Source: Paroedura picta (taxonomy: Eukaryota > Chordata > Lepidosauria > Squamata > Gekkonidae). Taken from it: DNA of 64,000 bases. The notes under the pieces are model-generated. The model was not told the DNA's origin. It saw nothing but the letters and a program-made list of their open reading frames with translations, and ran no database searches. The stretch is taken from assembly GCF_049243985.1 (NCBI RefSeq), contig NC_135375.1, positions 54,828,674 to 54,892,673 of the forward strand, read 5' to 3'. Every line of letters begins with the position of its first letter. The first letter of the stretch is position 1. This document shows, piece by piece, positions 25,361 to 37,164 of the stretch. The position numbers and the translations under genes are program-made.

Positions 25361-25706
25361 GGAGGGGACATGTCAGTGGGTCTTGGCCAGCCTTGCATCA
25401 AGGTAAGCCTCACAGGAGGCTGCTCTGTGCCTCCTATGCATGGAAGAGAAGGAAGTTTGGGGACTCCCAGGAGGGTGGGCGGGGAGAGGGGCTGCTGTCG
25501 GTGTGCCCCAGCAACCCTCCCCACCTTCAGGTGCACAAAAGTTGAGTGCTTCCTCCCAGCACTGGCCTCGAAGTTCCCACAAAGAGGGGCTGGTGGGCAC
25601 CTTCGCTGGTGGGGGGTGGGGTGCTTGCCCCGTTGGGGGTGGGAGACTTCCTGAAAGAGAGTGGAGGGGGGGTTGCTGCATTAGGAAGTTTGAGAACCAC
25701 TGCTTT
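25361..25706 (-). mobile_element. Possible hAT-type element, one end recognisable
   Basis: A GC-rich block ending TTTGAGAACCACTG, a typical hAT terminus (CAGTGGTTCTCAAA on the other strand). The opposite end and target duplication are not clear. The open frames in several registers reflect GC content only. Confidence 0.5.
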
Positions 25707-25986
25707 ATACTAAATCATCCATAAAGAATACAGTTGGAAAAATTCTTTTCTGATGTAAATTTCATTTATTATCGGAGAATCTAGGAGGATAGCCATCCTT
25801 AGTGTCATACAGTTTTTTTCCCCATTGGAAGAAAATAAAGGTTTTATGAAATAAGAAGACTGTGGACTGAGAACAGTAAAACTAAAATATAGCTAACCAT
25901 TGGTGTTCTCAGCACTTCTGTAGTAGCCTAATAAAATTGGCAAGCACTATTAGGTCAAAACTACCAGCTGTCTGTTTCAGTAGTTA

Positions 25987-26125
25987 GAATCATAGAACCA
26001 TAGAGTTGGAAGGGGCCATTCAGGCCATCTAGTCCAACCCCCTGCTCAACGCAGGATCAGCCCTAAGCATCCTAAAGCAAATAGTTCAAATAGCTGGGAT
26101 TCAAAAAGTTCTTAAATGCCACCCT
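25987..26125 (-). mobile_element. CR1 LINE 3' end fragment
   Basis: GAATCATAGAACCATAGAGT, GGCCATCTAGTCCAACCCCC and CAGGATCAGCCCTAAGCATC are the CR1 3' end in reverse, as at 58380. Confidence 0.85.
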
Positions 26126-27054
26126 GTAAAGGTATAGCGTGTGAGACCATACTCAGCCTTGAAGTTGTTAGGTAGTCTTAGCTAAGAAACAGTTTTCTTA
26201 CAATAAACTAACTCTAATGTATAAGGTAATTAACAGGCTTATATAGGACTTACTCTGCAGTCTGCCTATAAAAAGGAGATGATGATAATGTCCTGTCTTA
26301 CAGGAGTGTTATAAGGAATTAATACCTTTAATGAGTTCCATAGTATCATACCAAGGGAGGCTTAATTCAAGGGTAATATAATTACATGCAATTTTTGGGG
26401 GTTTGGTTTTGACTGATCTTTAGCATAATCCATTGCTTGACAGGCTCTTACTTGCTCTCCCCATAAAACCTATGCCACGATGTCATTATCTATTCATGTC
26501 TCTGTATTCATACAAAATCGTTACGCATACTTTAATAAGTGAAGTCAGACATTGGTTTTGGTATTTGCCTCATAACTTTTCCACATTACTGTGGTCTTCT
26601 CAGTCTTCAGGAAATGTTTGAATAGTTTGGCAAGCAGGTCTGTTGGTAGTACCAGTTAAGCTAACAAGCAACTTTTAGAATGTTTGTGACTTGGCAAATA
26701 AAGTTAAGTCCAAGCCACTCCATTTCTATTTTACATTTCCTGTCAACTAGCTGCATTGAAGAGTCATTTCTGTTTTGTATTTCCAGTATGACATAGCTCA
26801 TACTTGGATTTGGCATATGGCATAATTAATGGTCTTGAAGCAGCTCCATTGTGTAGTTAGTGGAGAAAATAAGACCCAGAAGTCTTCTGGAAACACCACA
26901 GGATAAGCTAGCATTACCTAAGCATGTTCTTTTGCAAGTTTAGGCCACAGTCCAGAGATCCAGTTTGGGTATGGCCAAGAGCTTGGGTGTAGCTCTTGGC
27001 ATTTCTTTCTCCATCACCTTGCTATCCACTGCTGTAAATACTCTTTGAAGTTTC
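26126..27054. other. Intron 1, unassigned
   Basis: Nothing recognised. Confidence 0.55.
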
Positions 27055-27405
27055 TATAGTGGCTTACTGTTGGTGTATCTGCTTGGCATGCAGAAAGTCC
27101 TAGGTTCAGTCCCCAGCATCTCCAGTTAAAAAGATCAGATTGTAGGTAATATGAAAGACCTCTCCCCTGAGACCCTGGAGACCTATTGCCAGTCTGATGG
27201 CACTTTCACACTCATTGAATAATGCACTTATAATGCACTTTGCAACTAGCCTTTACTGTGTGAAAGAGCAAATTCCACTTTCAAATGACTGTTGAAGTAC
27301 ACTGAAAGTGGATTGAAAGTTTCTTATTCAGTATGTATGAATGATTACTGAGTAGATGGATTGATGGTCTGATTCGGTTCAAGGCAGTTTCATGTGTTCC
27401 TGTGT
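27055..27405 (+). mobile_element. tRNA-derived SINE interrupted by a small DNA element
   Basis: The head has TCTGCTTGGCATGCAGAAAG and TAGGTTCAGTCCCCAGCATC (A/B-box region). The body has GAAAGACCTCTCCCCTGAGA, and the end is TTCAAGGCAGTTTCATGTGT. An insertion at about 27201-27341 splits it. Confidence 0.75.
27201..27341. mobile_element. Short inverted-repeat DNA element nested in a SINE
   Basis: Starts CACTTTCACACTCATTGAAT and ends TTATTCAGTATGTATGAATG, roughly inverted. It interrupts the SINE at 27055-27405. Superfamily not determined. Confidence 0.6.
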
Positions 27406-28780
27406 GCTCATCTCAGTTTCATTAGAATTAGTATGGCAGTTCTTCAGGCCCTTTCAGTAAATTACATTGGTCAAGTACATTTTAAGATAATCTTAAATAT
27501 AAATTGGATTTATAATTTTTTTTTGGGGGGGGGAGGGGGTTGTATCTGACCTGGAAAGAAAAGGCAAGACATTTGGAGGGGCAAAGCAGTGCATGGGTAG
27601 GAGTATTTAGCCTTTCTGTTGCCTGCTGCCTTTTCTCCTTGGCCTTTGTCCTTTCTCAGAACCTTATTCCATAATAGGGTTTCCTAAGTCAAGTGGAGAA
27701 AAATGTTGGGTTGGGAGAATTACAGGTGGAAACAGAGGGAAGTATTCCCTAGGTCATATATCAGAGGCAAGCATCAGATGAAAATCCTATATTTGCCACT
27801 GAACATGTGGTTTCATTCTTGGTTCCCCCCCCCCTCAAACACACAGTTGCATTCCACAGATTTTTCTTCCATTTTATACTTTCTCTCAACATAGCAGTTT
27901 TGTACACTTAAATTTGCTATAGTGACTTTAATTGTTTAATACAAATAGTGTAACCAAGTGAAACACTTATTGTATTTGCATTTAATGCAAGTAAGGGATA
28001 TGGCTGACCCAATCTGAATAAATATATTCCTTGAATATAAAGAAAAAATGCCAAGAGGGGAAATTTCTAGCTTACTGCCAGCTGAACAGAATTGTGGCCA
28101 TAGCATGTCTGTTCTATATAAAGCTTGCTACAGCTGTTTTCATGTCAGTTTAAAGGAGGCCTCCAAAGGGGTCTAAAATCTAGGTTTGAAAATGCAGCAA
28201 ACACTCTTTTGGAACTACTCACTTAGAAGATGCCCTTTTCAGATTTTCTCTGCTATGAAACTTTTTTTAACCTGTCAGTGTCCCTTTTTACAATTTTAAA
28301 TAACTTTAGAAGCTATGTTGAATGTTATAAATGTAATGACAATGCTGAGTTTTGAACTGTTCATTTGGTGAACAGTGAATGCAGGCTCTTAAGTGTAAAA
28401 TATTTCCTGTCTGTTAAGGAATTTGTCATTTATGTATGAAAAACTGTAACAAATGTTAATGTTAATTACAGGAATTTACATTCAGTAATATTAAACATGA
28501 AAGCTCATATAACCTCCATTTTCCAAAGATAATGAGTTGAATTAAAACCATTTCTCACAACCAATAAAAAAGAAAAACAGCAAAAATAAGAGAAAAATCC
28601 AGAATATACAGCCCCCCCCCCTCTCTCTCTCTCTCTCAGAGGACAGACCGGCTCCGCCGGGGAGGATGCTGCTCAAATAGTATAAGAGCAGCTAAGTAGT
28701 AAAGATACTGCCCTCCCCAAAGGAGTTGATTAGTATACACTTTTGCTCTTCTGTGGTCTTGGTAAATATCTGTTCCACTG
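27406..28780. other. Intron 1, unassigned with low-complexity runs
   Basis: Contains a T/G run (27518-27540) and a C/CT run (28610-28638). No exon or clear repeat otherwise. Confidence 0.55.
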
Positions 28781-29062
28781 AAGAAGAAGAAGAAGAGTTG
28801 GTTCTTATATGCCGCTTTTCCCTACCCGAAGGAGGCTCAGAGCGGCTTACAGTCGCCTTCCCATTCCTCTCCCCACAACAGACACCTGTGGGGTGGGTGA
28901 GGCTGAGAGAGCCCTGATATCACTGCCAGGTCAGAACAGTTTTATCAGTGCCGTGGCGAGCCCAAGGTCACCCAGCTGGCTGCATGTGGGGGAGCGCAGA
29001 ATCGAACCCGGCATGACAGATTAGAAGTCTGCACTCCTAACCACTACACCAAACTGGCTCTC
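28781..29062 (-). mobile_element. MIR-like CORE-SINE (well preserved)
   Basis: GCCCAAGGTCACCCAGCTGG is the core in reverse; the B-box-like GAATCGAACCCGG and head CCTAACCACTACACCAAACT lie at the right, with a GAA repeat on the tail side. Confidence 0.88.
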
Positions 29063-29200
29063 AAACTGCTCTGAGAAACTGCTCTGTCAGGAACTTCTTC
29101 CGGAAGTTTAGATGGAATTTCTTTTGAATAAAGGTCATCCCATTAGTTCTGGTCTGTCCCTCTTGGGGAAGAGAGAACAATACTGCTCCATCCTCTATAT

Positions 29201-29574
29201 CAGGGTCCCCAACCTTCTTATCACCGGGGTCTGGTCAACGCTTGACAGTTTTACTAAGGCCCGGGGGGGGTAGTCTTTTGCCAAGGGAGGTTGCTGCTGC
29301 TGCCTGAGCCCCTGCTCCACTTGCTTTCCCGCCGGCACCCCTAACTTCCCACTGCCTGCTGGGGGGCGCTGCCAGCAGCAGCTGCGCAGTGCCACGCCAA
29401 GGGGGAACCCCAGCCATGGCAGCCTCTGGAGAACAGCAAAGGTGAGCCAGCGGCAGAGTGGCAGGGCAGCCCCTGAGGCAGCAGCCAGGGAGGAGGACGA
29501 GGAGGAGCCGCGGCCCGGTACCAACTGATCTATGGACCGCTACCGGTCACCAGACCGAGAGTTGGGGACCACTG
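29201..29574 (-). mobile_element. Non-autonomous hAT element nested in CR1
   Basis: Starts CAGGGTCCCCAACC and ends GTTGGGGACCACTG; flanked by CTCTATAT (29193-29200) and CTTTATAT (29575-29582), an 8-bp duplication with one mismatch. Its interior is the reverse complement of the 2328-2707 element. Confidence 0.9.
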
Positions 29575-30974
29575 CTTTATATGGCACTCTTTTAAATACT
29601 TGAAGATGGTTATCAGATCCCCTCTCAGTCATCTCCTCTCTAGGCTAAACAGACCAAGCTCACCCAACCTTTCTTCATATGTCTTGGTCACCCAACCTTT
29701 CTTCATATGTCTTGGTCTCCAAACCATCTTTGTTGCCTTCCTCTGGACACATTCAAATTTGTCTATATTCCTCTTCAATTGGGGGTGACCAAAACTGAAC
29801 ACAGTCCTCCAAGTGAGGCCGAACCAGAGCAGAGTAAAGCGGTACCATCACCTCCCGTGATCTGGACACGATACTCCGTTTGATACAGCCTAAAATCCCA
29901 TTTGCCTTTTTAGCCATTGAGTCACACTGAGTCACACTGCTGTATGGTCTACTAATGTATGGTCTACTAAGACTCCTAGATCCTTTTCGCACATACTACT
30001 GCCAAGACAAGTCTCCCCCATCTTATATTGGTATATTGGGTTTTTCCTACCTAAATGCAGAACTTTACATTTATCCCTATTGAATTTCATTTTATTCAGT
30101 TTAGCCCACTTCTCGAGCATATCATGATCATCCTGTATTCTGTTGCTGTCTTCAGTTGTGTTTGCTACTCCTCCCAGTTTAGAATCATCTGCAAATTTAA
30201 TAAGTATCCCCTCTAATCCCTCATCCAAATCATTTATAAATATGTTGAACAACACAGGCCCCAGAACAGATCCTTGCGGTACTCCACTTGTCACTCTTTT
30301 CCAAGAAGATGCTGAACCATTAACAAGTACCCTCTGGGTACGATTTGTCAACCAGTTATTGATCCACCTGACATAATTAGGATCCATACCGCATTTTAAG
30401 AACTTTGTCAACAAGAATATCATGTGGAACCTTATCAAAAGCTTTACTGAAATCCAGATAAACTATGTCCACGGCATTCACCTGATCCAGCAAGGTAGTC
30501 ACTTTCTTGAAAAAAGAGATAAGGTTGGTCTGTCATGACTTGTTCTAGCAAAACCCGTGCTGAGTCTTAGTAATCACAGCTCTCAGTTCCAGCTGCTCAA
30601 GGACTAAGTGTTTGATTATTTGTTCCAAAATTTTGCCAGCTACAGATGTCAAGCTGACGGGTTGATAATTACCTGGATCCTCCTTTTTCCCTTTCTTGAA
30701 GATGGCGACAACATTTGCCCGCCTGCAATCATCTGGCACTTCACCTGTTCTCCAAGAAGTGTCAAAAATAATGGACAGAGGTTCAGAGATGACATCTGCA
30801 AGTTTTTTTAGTACCCTTGGATGCAGTTCATCTGGCCCAGAAGACTTTGTTTCATTTAAAGAAACTGGGTGTTTGTAGACTGTTCCAGCAGTGATCCTAG
30901 GCCACCATTCCCGTTCCCCGTGTTGTGTTACATTTTTGCCACATTGATAAAATAAAACATTGATAAAATAAAAC

Positions 30975-31681
30975 AGTAAGCTCTTGGAAGGCGGGCTGTG
31001 TCCGGGATGAGGAAGGGTGCCGATTGGCCCCTTCCCCCAGACAGACTATCGGAGGGACCAATCGGCAGGCGCAAAGCGCCTGCCGATTGGTCCCTCCGAT
31101 TCCTTGCCGGAGCAACTGCGAGCCCTGCAAAGCGCCTCCCGCCGCGTCAGGCCGCCGGCTACTGAGTCCCCGGCAGCCGCATGCTGGGCGGCTGCTGGGG
31201 GCTCCCATCCGTTCTTCAGACGGACCTCCAAAAATGGCCGCCGCCAGCCAGCCAGCGGAGCCCCCAGCAGCCGCCCAGCGTGCGGCTGCCGGGGACTCCC
31301 GTCCGTTGTTCCGACGGACCTCCAAACATGGCCGCCGCAGCCAGCCGCCGCCGCCAGCCAGCCGAGGATGCCCCGACACTGCGAAGCTGCTCCGCCGGCC
31401 GGGAGAAGGCTGGCCGGCCCGCTCCGCCGGCTGGGGGAAGGCTCCTGAGAGCCTCGGGTGGGGGTGGTCCCTGATTACAACAAAACTTCCAAAATGGCCG
31501 CAGACGGAGTCGCCTCGCAGCCGAGGATGACCCACCGCCGCCGCTCTGCCTCAAGCCACCAAAACTCCAGGATTCCTGCCACTCGCCAGCCGCTCGCAAG
31601 CCACTCCAGGTAGTCCCCCCCCATACCACTCTCACTGCTAGCGCCCATTGCATTTCAAAGTGCAATGGGCTTTTTTACTAG
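30975..31681 (+). mobile_element. Non-autonomous Helitron nested in CR1
   Basis: The 3' terminus shows GCCCATTGCA / TGCAATGGGC (10-bp stem, 31643-31670, 8-nt loop), a 7-nt spacer and CTAG (31678-31681) before host T. The interior is very GC-rich, with a perfect 25-bp palindrome (31048-31072 / 31076-31100, AAA loop) around CCAATCGG, a 40-bp inverted repeat with one mismatch (31166-31205 / 31257-31296), and a direct repeat of the CAGACGGACCTCCAAAAATG type. The 5' end is approximate. The open frames of 140-210 codons on both strands arise from GC content. Confidence 0.78.
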
Positions 31682-32216
31682 TCTGTTATAATTTGACTTT
31701 CTTGTCCTCGCAGTGATCCTATGGTGTCCCTATTTTTTTTCTTGCTTGAAATATAACTAAAGAAGCCTTTTTTATGTTTAGCATTTATTGCTAGCCTAAG
31801 CTCATATTGAGATTTAGCTTTTCTACCACCCCCACACCCCTACAGTTATTGGTTATTTGTTTATGCTCATCCTTGGTAATAAGACCTTCCTTCCATTTCC
31901 TAAATGACTTTTTTATTCCTCAAATCTTTTGACAATTTCTTATTGAGCCAACTTGGCTTCCTTAGGCTCCTTCCATCTTTTCTTCTCAAGGAAATTATTT
32001 GTGATTGAGCCTTCAGTATTTCACTTTTAAGAAACTCCCATCCCTCTTGGACTCCCATCTCTTTACATCTTTCTGACCACGGGACTCTATGCAACATACC
32101 TTTAAGTCTGTGAAAATCAGCTTTCCTGAAGACCAGTCTATGCGTACGACTACATAAAGGTTTTCTCTTTTCCACGATTGAAAATTCCAGAAGCATATGG
32201 TCACTGCTACCAAGTG

Positions 32217-32371
32217 TGCCCTCTCCCCAGAACAGACACCTTATGAGGTAAGTGAGGCTGATAGACCTCTGAAAGACCTGCTCTGTGAGAACAGCTCTAA
32301 CAGGACAGTGACTAGCCCAGGGTCACCCACCTGGCTGCATGGCTGCTCTTAACTACTACACCGACCTGTAA
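32217..32371 (-). mobile_element. MIR-like CORE-SINE, partial
   Basis: CCAGGGTCACCCACCTGGCT core and CTCTTAACTACTACACCGAC head; lacks the tail. Confidence 0.75.
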
Positions 32372-33787
32372 CAGCAACAGTTACAGGTATGTGCAGCACT
32401 GGGTTTTTTCACTTTTATGCCAGTTTGACACTATTTCTTACAAAGACAGATCTTGCACATTCAGCTCCCTGCCTCAGCAGCTATTAATTGTGTGTCGATA
32501 TTGCTATGAACATAATTAAGCTTTTTGCATTATATTGCAAATCCTCCAAGTGACACCAGCATTTAGGCAACACCTGTGTGCCACAGATGGGCAAAGAGCT
32601 AGCATATGTAAGGTTTCATAGAGCCCAACTATCATGAGTGCTGGACCTATTTTTTTATCCATTTCAGTGGGCTGGCATCCATTTAATGGGTAACTAGCAT
32701 CATTGTCAAATTGATTTAAGTTGGTTTGTAGATTAGGCAATCCAAGTCCATTTATATAATGTTATACAATAAAAATGTGTTAGCTCATTACCTTTTTATT
32801 ACTTAGTTGTTCAAGAGCAAGAGTCTCGTTCTTAAAGAATAGTATAATTTTGTTTAACTTCTTTCCTGTATCTGTATAACCCTGATGGTGTTGTGCGTTT
32901 CACAGGACCCCTCCTCTGCTTGCTTTTTGAGCTGACATTCCTAATAGCCGTCTTAAATTCTTGGCTTTGTGTTAGCTTAGGTTGGATCCCTTCTTTCAGC
33001 TCAGACTTAAAGCAAGCCCCAATGTGGCCAAGCATAACATTTTATTTTAATGTAATCTTTCATTCCATACTTGCCACCCCTTACAAGGGCGTTGCGATAT
33101 ATAATTTTTGGCCATAAACCGCTGAGTCCTAAACACACCCTCTCGTTGCTCCCTTACAGCTCCCTTCCAAAGCACTAAACTTCTCTGCATTGTGAACTTG
33201 AATAGGAGGTACTGGAGTAACCCACCACCCAAACATACAGACTGAAGATTCTTTTCATGCTATTGGCAGGGGGTGGGTGGGGGGTAGGGGTCTAGAAGGT
33301 ATGTTTGGTCGTATTTCTCGAATAAATTAGATGTGTAGGTCATTTTGAACTACCAGATTTGTTTTGGCTCTGCAGAAAAACAAAATAGCTGTTGAGTTTC
33401 TGCATAAGAATTGTGTAAAATGAAGCCTGAAAAGCACTAAAGAATCATTGCTATATGCCATATAACAGAAATGTCCATGTCCAGTATGAGCATTCTACTT
33501 TCCTGTGTCTTCTCTGGCAGTAGCTCAGTCCATACCTTTATTTTGCAGGATTGTATACCTTTCCACATGCACTTCCTTGACCTGCCAACTCAGCAATCAC
33601 ATTTGTACACTACATATTATTTTCCTATATGCTGCTATATACTAGTCAACACTTTAAATCATTAAAAATTTAAATTTAGAAATAATTTTGGTTTTAAAAC
33701 ACTGCTGTTCCAACTAAAGGTGCACATCAATGTGTCCTGCCATTACTAACTACATCTGGACTTAATTGGCTCCCCTGGAATGCATAG
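32372..33787. other. Intron 1, unassigned
   Basis: No exon or recognised repeat. Confidence 0.55.
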
Positions 33788-34036
33788 AAGAGTTGGTTTT
33801 TATAACTTGCTTTTCACTTCTCATAGTGGCTTATAATTGCTTTCCCTTCCTCTCCACACAACAAACTATGAGGTCAGTGGGGCTAAGAGAGCTCAGACAG
33901 AGCTGCTGTGTGATAACAGCTCTTACAGGACTGTGACAGGTCATCCAGCTGATTTCATGTGGTGGAATAGAGAATCAAACCCAGTTCTCCAGATTAGAAG
34001 CCGCCACTCTTAACCATTACACCAAGCTGGTTCTCA
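33788..34036 (-). mobile_element. MIR-like CORE-SINE
   Basis: ACTGTGACAGGTCATCCAGC is a decayed core; the head CTCTTAACCATTACACCAAG is at the right. Confidence 0.82.
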
Positions 34037-34779
34037 ACCCTGTTGGTTCCAGTACCAAAGTCTTGTTCTGGGCCACTGTCCGCCTGACAGTTTGTGTTTT
34101 AAAATACTTTTATAATGTTCGCTAGATTGGAACTGTAAATAGAAATGCCCACGTCTACATTTGTAGTCAGAAAATTTAGTATTTCCAGTATTTTAAAATC
34201 GCAACATTAATTAGCAGCCTTGAAGGTCTACTGCCATTAAACGTAAATTGTGTGCAACATGTAAAATTGTAGTATATTTTGGTTCTGCCTTTCTTTTTGG
34301 AGAAGCCAAAACTGAGCTAATTCTCTATTTATTGGAGGTTGTCACTTTTCTAAAGAGTACAGCTCTGGATTTACAGTGCAGTCCTGACCTGAAAGATACC
34401 CTTCTAAGTTCGCCAAAGTTGGTTGACTTTGAAGGGTATGACTCTCTGCTATTGATTTGGTAGACTCAATTTAGTATGCATAGTTAAGTCATCACATTAC
34501 ACCTTCAGATATTCTTCAACTGAGTTGTGAAGCTAGATACAATGTGCAGTAAATCTGAGGCATCCCGTTCATTATCCAAAATAATCTTTGTAAGTTGGTC
34601 CACAAAAGTAGCTCTTTTCTTTCCTCTGCTTACTTATGCCTATGTTAAACTTTTCAGATATATGAATGGATTGAAATAAATACATCTAGTTCTCTTCAGT
34701 TTATAAAACATTGTCTGTCACTAGACAAGAAGTCAGCCCACCCCTGAGTAGTTCTAGCTATATATATATTTAAACAAAT
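34037..34779. other. Intron 1, unassigned
   Basis: Nothing recognised. Confidence 0.55.
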
Positions 34780-36535
34780 TATCTTGGGGCAAGGTCCGAA
34801 CATAGTTAGTTATTATAGGCCAATATCATTATTAAACAATTATCAACTTTTTACAATAATATTAGCTGAGAGACTGAAAAGTATTTAAAACAATGTTATA
34901 CATGAAGACCAATCTGGACTTCTATTGAAAAGGCAGTAAAAAGTATGCCCAGACAGTAATTGATTTGGTTATTTGGAAAAACACATTGAAAAATAAGCAG
35001 CTATGATTTTACTCAACACATAGAAAGCTTTTGATAATTTGAATTGGGATTTTATAATTAAGATGTTAGTGAATATGAAGTTCGGTGAACATTTTATAAA
35101 ATGGATAAAAGCAGTTTATACAAAACCAGACCACAAGAAGAATAATGAATGGGGATTTAACAAAACAATTTGAAATTCAAAGGGGAACCGAACAAAGTTG
35201 TTCATTGTCACCATTGTTGTTCATTTTAGCCTTAGAAAATTTAAACAGAAACATAAGACATAAGAAAACATAAGAAAAAAATATGGGGCTTACAATTAAG
35301 AAAGGCATATAAACCAAAAGTCTTTTTAGATGATCTAGTCATAATGCTGGAAGAACCACTACATAGAATAGAGCTATTAGTGCAAAATTTAAAGAATTTG
35401 GCACTCTAGCAGGGTTAAAAATAAAAATAATTTTTTTTGTTTAGAATATGAATATGGAAGATCAACAAAAAATTGTGCATAAAACAGGTTTCCAAGTGGA
35501 ATTTAGGGTAACATACTTGGGTATTACATTGACAAACAATAATGGTATGCTTTTCCAAAATAATTATGTAAAGGTATAGAATCTAAAAAGACGTTAAAAT
35601 GGGAGAAATTGAGATTTACCTTTGGGGGAGGATTGCAGTGATTAAAATTAATGTATTACCCAAACTGTTATATTTGTTCCAGACTGTACCTATAATAACA
35701 CCAGATGTATCTTTTAAGCAATGGCAAAAAGTCATGTAAAATTTATTTGGCAAGAGAAGAACCACCGAGTAAAATTTAAAATATCACAAGATGCAAAAAA
35801 AAAAGAGTGAGTTTGGATGTACCAGATTTGAAATAATTCTATGAAGCATGTAGCTTGGTTACAAGAATGGATAATGTTGAGAAATGAACGATTGTTGGAA
35901 CTTGAAGGTCATGATGCAAGATTCAGATGGCATAGATATTTGTGGTGCGATAAGATAAAAGTTAATGTTTAATTTAAAAATAATAATTTGCATTGTTGAG
36001 AATTTGGAATAAGAATAGGAAAAGGTTCTATACTAACATTCTTCTATGGATATCTACACAAGAAGCCTTTAGAAATGATTTTGAGAGACAAATGGTTAAC
36101 TTACCAAGATATTTTGATATTTTCGTAAGGAGAATTTAAGATGAAATCAAGAGAAATGTTAAGAGAAGGTTATGACTGTCAATGGTTCTTTTATGTAGAA
36201 TTAGTAGTAAGATTTAAAATGGATAAGAAAATGTATGGTTTTGATAATACTAAAAATGTTTTTGAAACTGAACTATGTACAAATTATGATCATGTAATTA
36301 TAACAATGTACAAGATTTTATTGAAATTTGAGATAGAAGATGAACAACTAAAGGAACGTATAGTTAAGTGGCATAGAAATTTTGGGTATAATGTACAAAT
36401 GGATCAATGGGAAAGAATGTGGAATAAGGGGATTCAATTTACAATGTGTGTTAGTTTAAAATAATTTTTATAGACTGTTGTATAGGCAGTATTTGACAAC
36501 AAACAGATTTTGTAAAATGTATTTTTAAAAATTAT
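34780..36535 (+). mobile_element. L1-like LINE ORF2 fragment, heavily decayed
   Basis: Broken frames give L1-clade RT motifs in order: a decayed YRPISLLNNY near 34815, then FDNLNWDFIIKMLVNMKF near 35030, IQRGTEQSCSLSPLLFILAL near 35175-35230, and LDDLVIML (decayed ADDLVL) near 35325. A 107-codon C-terminal frame (36141-36464) has KWHRNFGYNVQMDQWERMWN. Very AT-rich with many stops, so old. Confidence 0.82.
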
Positions 36536-36539
36536 TTAT

Positions 36540-37164
36540 TATGTGATTTATCCCACCACTTCCATTCCAATGGCTCATGGCGGGTCATAAAGTCCTCAGT
36601 AAAAACCTATTAACCCCCATTAAAAGGACATTCCAAATACAATAAACACGGTAAAAGCATAGCAAACTAAATGATCTTGAAATAACTTGATCCCCCACCC
36701 AGCAATCTAATAACTCACTATAGGGGACGTAGAGGGAAGCCCTAGCTGACGCTAGCCCTGGGGAGGGGAGGCATGATCTTCCTCACTGCCCTGGCCTCAA
36801 CCATAGACCTAGTGGAAGAGTTCTGTTTTACAGGCCCTGAGGAAAGCAGAAAGCTCCTGCAGGGCCTGCAGCTAACCCAGGAATTCATTCCACCATGTCA
36901 GGCCCAGGACTGAAAAAGCCCTGGCCCTGGTTGAGGCCAGCCGTGCCTCTCTAGGTCTGGGAATCACCAATATATCAGTTCCCACAGAGTGTAAAGCCCT
37001 GTGGGTGACATAGAGCAACAGGCTGTCCCTCAGATATGTGGGGCCCAGACTGTGAAGGGCCTTGAAGGTGAAAACCAAAAACCTTGAACTTGATCTGGGC
37101 CACAACTGGCAACTGATGCAGCTGCCTCAGCACAGGTTGGATATGGGCCCTCCCAGATCATAGA
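36540..37164 (-). mobile_element. L2-like LINE 3' part
   Basis: The minus-strand frame (36872-37105) reads FTFKALHSLGPTYLRDSLLL, matching the L2 C-terminus at 16575-17114; untranslated tail to the left. Adjacent to arm B of the inverted duplication. Confidence 0.8.

Larger units (their letters stand above)
29063..32215 (-). mobile_element. CR1 LINE, decayed, carrying hAT and Helitron insertions
   Basis: Minus-strand CR1 with its 3' end at the left. Recognisable protein: an endonuclease-RT linker frame (31900-32196), RT start (KKGKKEDPGNYQPVSLTSVA near 30640-30700), RT core ([29 protein letters not shown]) and C-terminal part (29932-30438). It is split by a hAT at 29201-29574 and by a Helitron ending at 31681. 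Four short perfect tandem duplications lie inside it. It is a different, older subfamily than the 59.8-61.7 kb copy. Confidence 0.88.

Noticed and set aside
25354-25724. Overlapping open frames of 80-102 codons
   Set aside because: GC-rich repeat-like block ending in a hAT-type terminus; no conserved domain.
30897-31665. Open frames of 140-212 codons on both strands
   Set aside because: They lie in the GC-rich Helitron body with inverted repeats, occur in several registers at once and have no protein-like features.
30888-31721. GCAGTGATCCTA on both sides of the Helitron as a target-site duplication
   Set aside because: Both copies appear to be native CR1 sequence rather than insertion footprints; Helitrons do not make target duplications and the CTAG end lies inside the right-hand copy's flank.
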